Below are positions 5,886 through 13,462 of a DNA stretch of 14,320 nt, in pieces (within the stretch, counting starts at the first letter, position 1; every line of letters begins with the position of its first letter). A program made the translations under genes and the position numbers. The notes under the pieces were generated by a model that saw only the letters and a list, made by a program, of their open reading frames with translations, was not told the origin of the DNA and did no database searches. Source of the stretch: Atopobium sp. (GTDB lineage Bacteria > Actinomycetota > Coriobacteriia > Coriobacteriales > Atopobiaceae); NCBI GenBank assembly GCA_015259045.1, contig JABZHD010000015.1, forward strand, positions 1 to 14,320, given 5' to 3'.

Positions 5886-7429
5886 TGATTGTTGCTATTG
5901 ACGGCCCTGCAGGCTCCGGAAAGTCTACGGTTGCTCGCGCCCTTTCTGATCGCCTGGATTTGATTTTTCTTGATACGGGTGCAATGTATCGCTCGGTAAC
6001 CGTAGAATGCCTGCGTCAAGGCATCGATATGACTGATACCGAGAAAATCATTCAGATAGCACGCAGCATTAGCATCTCGTTTGGTAACTCCGCAAACGGT
6101 CAAACCGTCTACGCAAACGGCTCTAACGTTACAGCAGAGATTCGTACTCCCGAGGTAGATAGAAACGTTAGTGCTGTTGCAGCCATCCCTGAGGTCCGTG
6201 AGGCTATGGTCACGCTTCAGCGTCGCGCTGGCGAGAATGGCGATGTAGTCGCGGAAGGTCGTGACATTGGCACCGTGGTATTCCCCGAAGCTGATGTAAA
6301 GGTTTTCTTGACTGCAGACCCTGCTGCTCGTGCTCACCGCCGCGCTGTTCAGCGCCAGGGTGGAGACGCGGCCACCGGAAACGATGCCCAGGTAGACGCC
6401 AAGAGTGAAGAGAAGATCCTCGAAGACATCAAGGCTCGCGATAAGGCTGATTCTGAGCGTAAGGCAGCACCACTTCGTGCTGCAGAAGACGCCCACCACA
6501 TTGACTCTTCTGCGCTTTCTGTTGAAGAGGTTATTGCAGCTATTATTGCCCTGCATCCTGGACTCGGCAAAAGAGATGTCCGTAACCACAGGGCTTCTCA
6601 CCAGGGAAATGGATCAGAGAGCAGCTCTTCTGATGATGGGAAGTCTCACACGGAAGAGCCTAAGCGCTCCGAAAAAAAGTCTTCTATAGCAGCGGCATCT
6701 AAGCGTTTGCGTCCTTTTGGCGGAAACTCATTTGACGATTATTACGATACCTCGCTTGCTGATTTTCCAGCTCCTGCCAAATTCTTTAAGTGGCTGGCAG
6801 TCAGCGTGCTTGGATTGATTACAAAAATTTGGTTCAGGTGGCGTTGGGACAATGACCAGCTCTTTGTTGGCGATAAGACCCCTCGTGTGCTCATTATGAA
6901 CCACCCCACGTTCTTGGACCCCATTGTTACTGTTGTCCATCTGCTTGTTCACGGTATCCCCGTTAGAACCATTTACAAGAGTGAGTTCAACAAATTCAAG
7001 CCACTTCAGTGGGCGCTTTCTAGACTTGGTGGTATCCCAGTAGATCGTGGAACTGCTGACATGAAAGCAATTCGTCGCGCAACTACGGCTCTTTCTAGAG
7101 GAGAAATGCTTCTCATTTATCCTGAGGGTACCAGAGTCAGAAGCAATACTGAACGTGGAGAAACCCATGGCGGTTTTGCGCTTATCGCCCAGCTTGCCAA
7201 GGTGGATGTTCAGCCACTGGCTATTATTGGTGCGCTTGATATTAAGAAAAAAGGTTCTCCTCTGGTTAAGCCTGTAAAGGTTTATCTTCGTGCTGGTCAG
7301 AAGGTTTCTTTTAGTGATCTGACCTCTACAAAGCGTAAAGATCAGGCAAAAGAGATGGAAGAAGTGGCCATGGAGCGGGTATACGAACTAAGAGATGCAA
7401 TGCTCAAAGAGCATCCCGGAAGGAATTAG
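5885..7429 (+). CDS. cmk: Fusion of cytidylate kinase (Cmk) and 1-acylglycerol-3-phosphate acyltransferase (PlsC)
   Basis: One 514-residue frame joins two enzymes. Residues 1-222 are CMP/dCMP kinase: P-loop GPAGSGKST (7-15), the LDTGAMYR motif, EGRDIGTVVFP with Arg126-Asp127, and the lid/C-terminal ARDKADSERKAAPLRAA. Residues 300-514 are a PlsC-type acyltransferase, converting lysophosphatidate to phosphatidate: the HX4D motif is NHPTFLD (His340, Asp345), followed by GGIPVDRG and YPEGTR (413-417). A hydrophobic stretch at about 300-317 may anchor it at the membrane. The linker (223-299) is Ser-, Lys- and Asp-rich. The linker holds no Met and no obvious internal ribosome binding site, so PlsC is unlikely to be made alone. 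The start overlaps the phosphatase stop (TAATG). Both halves keep their catalytic motifs and are probably active. The closing bases include the ribosome binding site of ispH. Confidence 0.93.
   Translation: MIVAIDGPAGSGKSTVARALSDRLDLIFLDTGAMYRSVTVECLRQGIDMTDTEKIIQIARSISISFGNSANGQTVYANGSNVTAEIRTPEVDRNVSAVAAIPEVREAMVTLQRRAGENGDVVAEGRDIGTVVFPEADVKVFLTADPAARAHRRAVQRQGGDAATGNDAQVDAKSEEKILEDIKARDKADSERKAAPLRAAEDAHHIDSSALSVEEVIAAIIALHPGLGKRDVRNHRASHQGNGSESSSSDDGKSHTEEPKRSEKKSSIAAASKRLRPFGGNSFDDYYDTSLADFPAPAKFFKWLAVSVLGLITKIWFRWRWDNDQLFVGDKTPRVLIMNHPTFLDPIVTVVHLLVHGIPVRTIYKSEFNKFKPLQWALSRLGGIPVDRGTADMKAIRRATTALSRGEMLLIYPEGTRVRSNTERGETHGGFALIAQLAKVDVQPLAIIGALDIKKKGSPLVKPVKVYLRAGQKVSFSDLTSTKRKDQAKEMEEVAMERVYELRDAMLKEHPGRN
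6551..6781 (+). other. Low-complexity linker within the Cmk-PlsC fusion
   Basis: These bases encode residues 223-299 of the fusion. The stretch is hydrophilic and looks disordered, with a run of Ser then Asp (SESSSSDDGKS) and basic patches (KRSEKKSS, SKRLRPFGG). It has no hydrophobic core and matches neither enzyme family. The later part (SFDDYYDTSLADFPAPA) is acidic and aromatic. Confidence 0.75.
7418..7424 (+). promoter_or_regulatory. Ribosome binding site deciding the GTG start of ispH
   Basis: GGAAGGA lies eight bases before GTG 7433 and inside the last codons of cmk-plsC. No in-frame ATG competes before the conserved N-terminus, so the GTG start is well supported. Confidence 0.65.
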
Positions 7430-7432
7430 TTC

Positions 7433-8287
7433 GTGCCTACTATCAAAATTGCCGATGAAGCAGGTGCTTGTTACGGCGTAGAAAGAGCTCTTCAGATGGT
7501 CCAGCAGGCCGTCAAAGACGCTCATGCGCCCGTGCGCACGCTTGGTCCGCTTATTCATAATCCTCGCGTTGTTACGTCTCTTAAAGACCAGGGCGTAGAG
7601 GTTGTTGATTCCGCTTCTGAAGCTGCAGGAAGTGCACTTTTATTGCGCACCCATGGTGTAACTCCTCAAGAGGAGCAGATTGCCAAGGACGGCTGTGTTG
7701 ACGTACTTGACGCAACCTGTCCGTTTGTAAAGAAGGCTCACGGAGCTGCAGAACTTCTCGCCAAGCAGGGCTATGCCGTGTACGTGGTGGGAGAGTCTGG
7801 ACATCCTGAGGTAGAAGCAACGCTGGCTCATGTACCAGGTTCTTTGGCTATTGACACCGTGGAAGAAGTTGCCGCTCAGGCGGACGCCATGAGAGCTGCA
7901 AAGAAGGTTGGTCTAGTGGTACAGACTACCATGAGCGCCGCTAAGCTCTCTGAAGTAGTTAACGCGGTACTTCCGCTTGTTGACGAGCTTCGCGTCATGA
8001 ATACCATCTGCGAGGCTACTGCGGGCCATCAGGACTCGTGCATGAGACTTGCAAAAGAGTCTGATGTCATGATTATTATTGGCGGCAGGATCTCTGCAAA
8101 TACCACTCGCTTAGCAGAGATTTCAAAGCTCTATTGCCCCGCAACTTATCACATTGAAGGCGCAGATGAGCTACAAGCTTCTTGGTTTGAAGGCGCGGAG
8201 CACATTGGCATTACCGCAGGCGCTTCTACGCCGGAAGCTCATATCAATGCAGTTAAATCAGCTATTGAACAAATCGTAGGCGCCTAA
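7433..8287 (+). CDS. ispH: 4-hydroxy-3-methylbut-2-enyl diphosphate reductase (IspH)
   Basis: IspH is the last enzyme of the MEP pathway; it reduces HMBPP to isopentenyl and dimethylallyl diphosphate using a [4Fe-4S] cluster in the cytoplasm. The three cluster cysteines are present: Cys13 (GACYGVERAL), Cys96 (DATCPFVKKAH) and Cys193 (NTICEAT). Substrate-binding residues are also in place: His42 (LIHNP), His74 (RTHGV), His124 and Glu126 (GHPEVE), plus the QTT, SAN and GAST motifs. The length of 284 is slightly short of the usual 300-320 but no motif is missing. It starts at GTG three bases after the cmk-plsC stop and the next gene follows after one base, so it sits inside a tight operon. Joint placement with cmk and plsC genes is known from several Gram-positive lineages. 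Confidence 0.96.
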   Translation: MPTIKIADEAGACYGVERALQMVQQAVKDAHAPVRTLGPLIHNPRVVTSLKDQGVEVVDSASEAAGSALLLRTHGVTPQEEQIAKDGCVDVLDATCPFVKKAHGAAELLAKQGYAVYVVGESGHPEVEATLAHVPGSLAIDTVEEVAAQADAMRAAKKVGLVVQTTMSAAKLSEVVNAVLPLVDELRVMNTICEATAGHQDSCMRLAKESDVMIIIGGRISANTTRLAEISKLYCPATYHIEGADELQASWFEGAEHIGITAGASTPEAHINAVKSAIEQIVGA

Positions 8288-8288
8288 T

Positions 8289-9671
8289 ATGGAACAGCGC
8301 GCAGACTACGGAAATACAAAATCTGGTGGACTTGGCGCACTGATTGAGTCCGTTGAAGAGGGTAGTCCTGCGTGGAAGGCTGGCCTTGAGCCCGGCATGA
8401 TTATCGAGAAGGTCAATGGCGTAGTGCCAAAAGACCTGATTGATTGGCGTTGGGAGGCCGACGGCTCTCTCTGTGAGCTTGAAGTTTCTGTTCCTGGTGA
8501 TGACGCACTTTATGAGTGCGTGCTTGAACGTGAGTCCGGAGAAGACTGGGGCGTTGACTTTGTTGATGTGCTCTTTGATGGCATCAAGACCTGCGTAAAC
8601 GCGTGCCAATTCTGCTTTATGGCTATGCTGCCAGAAGACATGCGACCCTCGCTTTCCATTAGAGACGACGATTACCGACTGAGCTTTTTGCAGGGTAATT
8701 TTGTTACGCTCACTAACCTCACCGATGAGGACGTTGAACGCATCATCTCTCACAAGCTTGAGCCTATGAACGTCTCGCTGCATGCAATCTCACCTGACGT
8801 TCGTCGAAATCTTATTGGTGCTCGCGCAGCCAGGGGTATTGAAGTTCTTGAGAAACTCATGGATGCCGGCATAGAGATTCATGGCCAGATTGTCTTGTGC
8901 CCTAATATCAATGACGGTGAAGAGCTTGATAAAACGCTTGATTGGGTAGAGGCTCACCAGCAGATTACCTCGTTGGCCATTGTTCCGCTTGGCTATACCA
9001 AAGACTCCAAACGCTTTACGCATTCGTATTCTGATGATGTGGAGCTATCCCGTTCTGTAGTCAAAATTGTTGAGCCCTACCAGGAGCGTGCACGTGCCTC
9101 TTTGGGCATTACGCGCTTCCAGCTCTCTGACGAATTCTATGTAGATGCCCAGCTACCTATTCCACCTGCATATACCTATGACGGCTATCCTCAGTTCTAC
9201 GATGGCATTGGCATGCTTAGAAGCTTTCTTGATGAGGCCGAAGAGGTCTGCGCCTCTATGCGTACTGCCCTTGATGAGGCAGATACGTATCTTTCTGCTC
9301 GCGCACGCAAGATTATGCTGATTGTAGGCGAGGCTGCTCAGCAAACCATCCAGACCTTCTGCGACAACTGGTCTGCCAATGGCAACGTTTCTACTTTTGC
9401 CGTACGCAACGATTTCTTTGGTGGAGACGTTAACGTCACAGGACTTATCTGCGCCGTTGATCTTCTCGCCCAGGTGCCTGAAGACCTCACAGATGTTCTG
9501 GTAGTGCTTCCTGAGGTCATGTTTAACTTTGATAAAGTCACGCTTGATGGCATGTCACTAGCCGATTTAACTGCGCAGCTAGAGGCACGCGGAGCAAAAG
9601 TAATCATGTCAATTCCTGGTCCCACAAACATTGCCAAGTCGTGCATTAAAGCGCTCAAAGAGTGGGATTAG
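8289..9671 (+). CDS. DUF512 family protein: PDZ domain plus radical-SAM-like iron-sulfur domain
   Basis: The family is conserved but its function is not established. Residues about 8-70 form a PDZ-like domain (GSPAWKAGLEPGMIIEKVNG). Cysteines 102, 106 and 109 make a CX3CX2C motif as in radical SAM enzymes, here CVNACQFCF, which implies a [4Fe-4S] cluster. The following RLSFLQGNFVTLTNLTDEDV and the segment HGQIVLCPNINDGEEL are hallmarks of this family. The C-terminal part corresponds to the DUF512 domain (ISFxL/SDEFY-type segment LSDEFYVDAQLPIPPAYTYD). There is no signal peptide or membrane segment. The length of 460 is typical. It starts one base after the ispH stop, and der follows 46 bases downstream, a neighbourhood that I recall as recurrent for this family. 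A redox or RNA/protein-modifying role is conceivable but not shown. Confidence 0.88.
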   Translation: MEQRADYGNTKSGGLGALIESVEEGSPAWKAGLEPGMIIEKVNGVVPKDLIDWRWEADGSLCELEVSVPGDDALYECVLERESGEDWGVDFVDVLFDGIKTCVNACQFCFMAMLPEDMRPSLSIRDDDYRLSFLQGNFVTLTNLTDEDVERIISHKLEPMNVSLHAISPDVRRNLIGARAARGIEVLEKLMDAGIEIHGQIVLCPNINDGEELDKTLDWVEAHQQITSLAIVPLGYTKDSKRFTHSYSDDVELSRSVVKIVEPYQERARASLGITRFQLSDEFYVDAQLPIPPAYTYDGYPQFYDGIGMLRSFLDEAEEVCASMRTALDEADTYLSARARKIMLIVGEAAQQTIQTFCDNWSANGNVSTFAVRNDFFGGDVNVTGLICAVDLLAQVPEDLTDVLVVLPEVMFNFDKVTLDGMSLADLTAQLEARGAKVIMSIPGPTNIAKSCIKALKEWD

Positions 9672-9708
9672 CCACGTATTGCTGGTATTATTAAACCAAC
9701 TGAATGAA

Positions 9709-9714
9709 AGGTGA
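9709..9714 (+). promoter_or_regulatory. Ribosome binding site of der
   Basis: AGGTGA, complementary to the 3' end of 16S rRNA, ends three bases before ATG 9718. The 46-base gap before der shows no convincing promoter or hairpin. Confidence 0.6.
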
Positions 9715-9717
9715 GAC

Positions 9718-11043
9718 ATGGCTAAGCCCATTGTTGCTATTGTTGGACGCCCAAATGTTGGCAAGTCCACGCTGGTAAATAGAATTGCCGAGAAACGCGA
9801 TGCAATCGTGCACGAGTCAAGGGGAGTAACCCGAGACCGCTCATATCACGATGCTGACTGGAATGGTCGTGAGTTTAAGCTCATTGATACCGGCGGTATC
9901 GAGTCAATTAAATCGCAGGATCGCTTTGCTCCACACATTCGTGAGCAGGCACTTCTTGCGTGTGAAGAAGCAGATGTCATCGTTTTTGTGGTAGACGGCT
10001 CTACCGGCGTTACCGATGAAGACGAAGAGGTTGCACGCATTGTCCGCAAGAGCGACAAGCCCGTGTTCTTGGTTGTCAACAAGAAAGATAACCCTGCTAC
10101 AGAGCAGGATGGTCTATGGGACTTCTATGCACTTGGCTGCGGCGAGCCTCTACCTCTGTCTGCTTCACACGGTCACGGTACTGGTGACTTGTTGGATGAC
10201 ATTGTCAACGCTTTCCCTGAGGCTGATGAAGAGCCAGAGGATGACGGTATTCTCAACCTTGCTATCATTGGTCGTCCAAACGTGGGTAAGTCTTCGCTTG
10301 CAAACCGCCTGGCTAACAAGAAGCGCTCCATTGTTTCTGATGTTGCGGGTACAACGCGCGATGCTATTGACACCATGATTGAATGGAAGGGAACTCCCAT
10401 TCGTCTTGTTGATACTGCAGGTATTCGCAAGAAGAGCCAGGTACACGAGGATGTTGAGTACTACAGTCTGGTCAGAGGCCTGCAGGCGATGGACCGCGCA
10501 GACGTCTGTCTTCTTGTGGTTGACGCCTCCGTTGGCGTAACCGAGCAGGACCAAAAGCTTGCTAACATGGCTGTTGAGCGCGGATGTGCGCTGGTACTCC
10601 TGCTTAACAAGTGGGATCTTATTGATTCTGAAGCAAAGCGCGATGAGGTAGCTGCTTCTGTAGCAAAGCGCCTGGCCTTTGCTCCGTGGATTGCTTCCAT
10701 CAACGTCTCTGCACTTACCGGTCGCGCTATTGATAAGGTACTTGCCGCTGCTCTTTCGGCTGCAGAATCCCGCGCACTTCAGCTTAAGACTTCCGAGCTC
10801 AACGAGCTTCTCGCCCAGATTAGAGAAGGCGGTCACACGGTTTCTGACCGAGGCCGTCGCCTTAAGATTCAGTACGCTACTCAGACGGGCTCTAAGCCTC
10901 CTGTTATCTCGTTCTGGTGCAATGCTCCAGACCTTGTTGATGACAACTACGAGCGCTTTATTGAGAACAGGCTTCGCGAGAAGTTCTCTCTAGTTGGCAC
11001 ACCTATTCGATTGAAGTTCCGTAAGAAGGTTGAGTCTAACTAA
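9718..11043 (+). CDS. der: Ribosome-associated double GTPase Der (EngA)
   Basis: Der is an essential GTPase with two G domains in tandem, needed for 50S subunit maturation. The first domain has G1 GRPNVGKST (residues 10-18), G3 DTGGIE and G4 NKKD (121-124). The second has G1 GRPNVGKSS (185-193), G3 DTAGIRKKSQV and G4 NKWD (297-300). A C-terminal KH-like domain (about 350-441) includes RGRRLKIQYATQTG and the conserved ending VGTPIRLKFRKK. The length of 441 is normal. The tandem G domains make the assignment unambiguous. The stop overlaps the plsY start by one base, so ribosome assembly and phospholipid synthesis genes are translationally linked here. Confidence 0.98.
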   Translation: MAKPIVAIVGRPNVGKSTLVNRIAEKRDAIVHESRGVTRDRSYHDADWNGREFKLIDTGGIESIKSQDRFAPHIREQALLACEEADVIVFVVDGSTGVTDEDEEVARIVRKSDKPVFLVVNKKDNPATEQDGLWDFYALGCGEPLPLSASHGHGTGDLLDDIVNAFPEADEEPEDDGILNLAIIGRPNVGKSSLANRLANKKRSIVSDVAGTTRDAIDTMIEWKGTPIRLVDTAGIRKKSQVHEDVEYYSLVRGLQAMDRADVCLLVVDASVGVTEQDQKLANMAVERGCALVLLLNKWDLIDSEAKRDEVAASVAKRLAFAPWIASINVSALTGRAIDKVLAAALSAAESRALQLKTSELNELLAQIREGGHTVSDRGRRLKIQYATQTGSKPPVISFWCNAPDLVDDNYERFIENRLREKFSLVGTPIRLKFRKKVESN

Positions 11044-11705
11044 TGTCTGGCATTGTTGTTGCTCTAATTTTTGGATTTATTGCATTTGGCCTTGGCGGCA
11101 TTCCATTTGGCCTGATTATTGCAAGTGTTATGGCTCATGAAGATATTCGCAAACTTGGATCAGGAAATATTGGCACCACCAATGTTGCTAGAAATGCTGG
11201 TAAAGCCGCAGGTATTCTTACGCTTCTTTGCGATGCAGGTAAGGGCATTGTCAGCGTCATGCTGGTTCGTTGGTTCTTGGGAGCCCAGGGATTTACTCCT
11301 CTGGTCTCGGGAAATGATCACGCGGAGGCTGAGCTCATTATTTCTTTTGTATATGCCTGCTGCGTTCTTGGTCATATTTTCTCACCTTGGCTTCATTTCC
11401 ATGGCGGTAAGGGAATTGCCGTTGGATTTGGCGGTGGCCTTGCAGTAAATCCACTTGCTGCTCTTGTAGCTCTTGCGGTGTTTATTACGCTTGCCGTACC
11501 AACTAAGTACGTATCGCTTGGCTCCATTGGCGCAGCTGTTGCCATTCCACTATTCTGCCTGCTGTTTGGTATGGATCCCGTGGCAACCATTCCTGTATTT
11601 GTTGTAGCAGCGGCAGTTATTTGGGCACATCGCGAGAATATCAATCGTCTTAATGCTGGTAGTGAGTCTAAATTCTCTTTCGGCGATAAGAAAAAGGACA
11701 ACTAA
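11043..11705 (+). CDS. plsY: Acyl-phosphate:glycerol-3-phosphate acyltransferase (PlsY)
   Basis: PlsY is a polytopic membrane enzyme that transfers an acyl group from acyl phosphate to the sn-1 position of glycerol 3-phosphate, the first step of phospholipid synthesis in most bacteria. The three family motifs are visible: GSGNIGTTNVARNAG (from residue 39), GHIFSPWLHFHGGKG (110-124) and the late HREN. Five hydrophobic segments are apparent: about 4-26, 55-75, 95-115, 125-155 and 160-190. At 220 residues it is slightly longer than the common 200, due to a short insert around FLGAQGFTPLVSGNDHAEAE and a charged tail. The ATG overlaps the der stop (TAATG) and gpsA follows after two bases. GpsA makes its substrate, so the pairing fits the pathway. 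Confidence 0.96.
   Translation: MSGIVVALIFGFIAFGLGGIPFGLIIASVMAHEDIRKLGSGNIGTTNVARNAGKAAGILTLLCDAGKGIVSVMLVRWFLGAQGFTPLVSGNDHAEAELIISFVYACCVLGHIFSPWLHFHGGKGIAVGFGGGLAVNPLAALVALAVFITLAVPTKYVSLGSIGAAVAIPLFCLLFGMDPVATIPVFVVAAAVIWAHRENINRLNAGSESKFSFGDKKKDN
11694..11698 (+). promoter_or_regulatory. Ribosome binding site of gpsA within plsY
   Basis: AAGGA lies nine bases before ATG 11708, inside the last codons of plsY, which indicates a coupled arrangement. Confidence 0.5.
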
Positions 11706-11707
11706 TC

Positions 11708-12718
11708 ATGAAAAAAGTTGCTGTTATTGGTTCGGGATCGTGGGGTACCGCACTTTCAACACTGCTTGCTTCAACATCTGACGAGGTAATTATCTGGTCT
11801 AGAGAGGCCGATGTCACCGAATCCATCAATAAAGAGCACGTCAACTGCAGACATCTTTCTGATTCTGAGCTTCCACACAATATTGTGTCTACTACTAGCG
11901 AAGCTGAGGCTCTCACCGGTGTGGATGCCGTTGTTATGGCAGCACCTTCTGCGTTTTTGCGCTCTGTTTGTGCTGCTTGTGCGCCATACCTTGACCCTGA
12001 AGTTGATGTCTTGATTCTCTCCAAGGGTATGGAGGCTGGTTCTCACAAGCTTATGCATGAGGTTGCTGCTGACGAGCTAGGAAATCCTGCCAGAATTGCC
12101 GTGCTTTCTGGTCCAAACCATGCAGAAGAGGTTATTAAGCAGGGAATCTCTGCAGCAGTTGTTGCGTCTGAAGATGCCGAGGTTGCCAAGCGCTTCCAGG
12201 CACTGCTTTCTCGTCCGTACTTCAGAACCTACATTAGCTCTGATGTACGCGGTGTTGAGGCTTGTGCTGCCGCTAAAAACGTTGTAGCTATTGCCTGTGG
12301 TATTGCTGTTGGCTTGGGTAATGGTGATAACGCCCTTGCTGCACTGATGACACGCGGCTTGGCAGAGCTTGGCCGCGTAGTGTGCGCTATCGGCGGAGAC
12401 CCGCTTACCTGCATGGGTCTTGCTGGTATGGGAGACTTGGTAGCTACCTGCACCTCCGAGCATTCTAGAAATAGAACGTTTGGAGAAGCCCTGGTCAAAG
12501 GTAAGACGCTTCAGTCATACCAGGAAGAAACCGGTATGGTTGTTGAGGGCGCTCAGGCCGTCATTGGTCTTTATGAGCTTGGTCAGCAGATGAACGTTGA
12601 GATGCCTATCACTTCGGCTGTTCATGCTGTGCTTTACGAAGGTGCTACGCCAGAAGACATTACTTCTCGCCTTACCAACCGCCTACCTAATGAAGAATTT
12701 TATGGAATGACTCGATAG
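11708..12718 (+). CDS. gpsA: NAD(P)-dependent glycerol-3-phosphate dehydrogenase (GpsA)
   Basis: GpsA reduces dihydroxyacetone phosphate to glycerol 3-phosphate, the backbone for phospholipids. The N-terminal Rossmann fold shows GSGSWGTAL (Gly8, Gly10, Gly13). Further family motifs are APSAFLR, LSKGME, LSGPNHAEEV and AAAKNVVAIACGIAVGLG, which carries the catalytic Lys190. The stretch LAGMGDLVATCTSEHSRNRTFG matches the C-terminal substrate-binding domain. The length of 336 is typical. There are no signal or membrane segments, so it is cytoplasmic. It directly follows plsY, which uses its product, and its stop codon is overlapped by the ribosome binding site of rpe. Confidence 0.97.
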   Translation: MKKVAVIGSGSWGTALSTLLASTSDEVIIWSREADVTESINKEHVNCRHLSDSELPHNIVSTTSEAEALTGVDAVVMAAPSAFLRSVCAACAPYLDPEVDVLILSKGMEAGSHKLMHEVAADELGNPARIAVLSGPNHAEEVIKQGISAAVVASEDAEVAKRFQALLSRPYFRTYISSDVRGVEACAAAKNVVAIACGIAVGLGNGDNALAALMTRGLAELGRVVCAIGGDPLTCMGLAGMGDLVATCTSEHSRNRTFGEALVKGKTLQSYQEETGMVVEGAQAVIGLYELGQQMNVEMPITSAVHAVLYEGATPEDITSRLTNRLPNEEFYGMTR

Positions 12719-12721
12719 GAG
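12717..12721 (+). promoter_or_regulatory. Ribosome binding site of rpe, overlapping the gpsA stop
   Basis: AGGAG begins within the gpsA TAG stop codon (12716-12718) and lies six bases before ATG 12728. Ribosomes finishing gpsA would be placed directly on this site. Confidence 0.7.
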
Positions 12722-12727
12722 AGTTTA

Positions 12728-13402
12728 ATGAATAACGTCCTGGTAGCACCATCTGTTCTGTCCGCGGATTTTTCCAAGCTTAAGAGTGAGCTTGATTCAA
12801 TTACAAACGCTGACTACATCCATTACGACGTGATGGATGGTCACTTTGTTCCAAACATTTCTTTTGGACCAGATATTTTTTCGTACTGCAAAAAGTCTTC
12901 TGAGTTGCCCATTGATGTCCATCTGATGGTTACCAATCCAGCTGAGATTGCACCTCTATTCCTGGACCGCGGTGCTGACGTTGTTACCTTCCACTATGAG
13001 GCTGAGGTTCACGCTCATCGTCTTGTCCATCTTATCAAGGACTCTGGTGCTAAGGCTGGCATTTCTCTTTGCCCAGGCACTCCCGTAAGCGTTCTTGAGG
13101 ATCTTATTGAAGACCTTGACCTGGTGCTTATCATGACGGTTAACCCTGGTTTTGGAGGACAGAAGTTTATTCCTCACTCACTTGAGAAGCTCAAGGCACT
13201 CAAAGAGCTCTGCCGTAAGCACAACGTTAACCCTCTGATTGAGGTTGATGGTGGTATTAGTGCAGCTAATGCAGCTGATGTTGTAGCTGCTGGCGCTGAT
13301 ATGCTTGTTGCAGGTAGCGCTGTGTTTGGTCAGGAAGACCGCGGTGCAACTATCGAGGCAATTTACGCTGCTGCCGAGTCTGCTCTTACCGTTCAGGGCT
13401 AA
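12728..13402 (+). CDS. rpe: Ribulose-phosphate 3-epimerase (Rpe)
   Basis: Rpe interconverts ribulose 5-phosphate and xylulose 5-phosphate in the non-oxidative pentose phosphate pathway. The TIM-barrel motifs are all present: APSVLSADFSKL at the start, HYDVMDGHFVPNISFGPD with metal ligands His32 and Asp34, DVHLMVTNP with His65, MTVNPGFGGQKFI, and IEVDGGISAANA with Asp174. The length of 224 is normal for the family. There is no signal peptide. The gene starts nine bases after the gpsA stop and is followed by 60 bases before the next gene. There is no obvious terminator in that gap. Rpe is often found near der or rsgA-type GTPase genes, and its metabolic link to the phospholipid genes here is loose. 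Confidence 0.97.
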   Translation: MNNVLVAPSVLSADFSKLKSELDSITNADYIHYDVMDGHFVPNISFGPDIFSYCKKSSELPIDVHLMVTNPAEIAPLFLDRGADVVTFHYEAEVHAHRLVHLIKDSGAKAGISLCPGTPVSVLEDLIEDLDLVLIMTVNPGFGGQKFIPHSLEKLKALKELCRKHNVNPLIEVDGGISAANAADVVAAGADMLVAGSAVFGQEDRGATIEAIYAAAESALTVQG

Positions 13403-13462
13403 ACTGCACTCTCAAGCATTAGTTACGCTAGATCACCAAGATTGAATCAACAGAAACACGCT

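Noticed and set aside
5840..6601. Long minus-strand frame of 253 codons opposite cmk
   Set aside because: It lies wholly over a gene with clear family motifs, has no recognisable motif of its own, and is best explained as a shadow of codon bias.
9679..9698. Possible hairpin or promoter in the gap before der
   Set aside because: The stem TGGT/ACCA is only four pairs with an eight-base loop, and no paired -35 and -10 boxes were found.
10165..10836. Minus-strand frame of 223 codons opposite der
   Set aside because: It covers the G domains of der, has no known domain signature and no ribosome binding site evident on that strand.
13403..13462. Possible terminator between rpe and the cysteine desulfurase
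   Set aside because: The only symmetry (around AGCATTAGTTACGCT) has two mismatches in seven pairs and no U-run follows.
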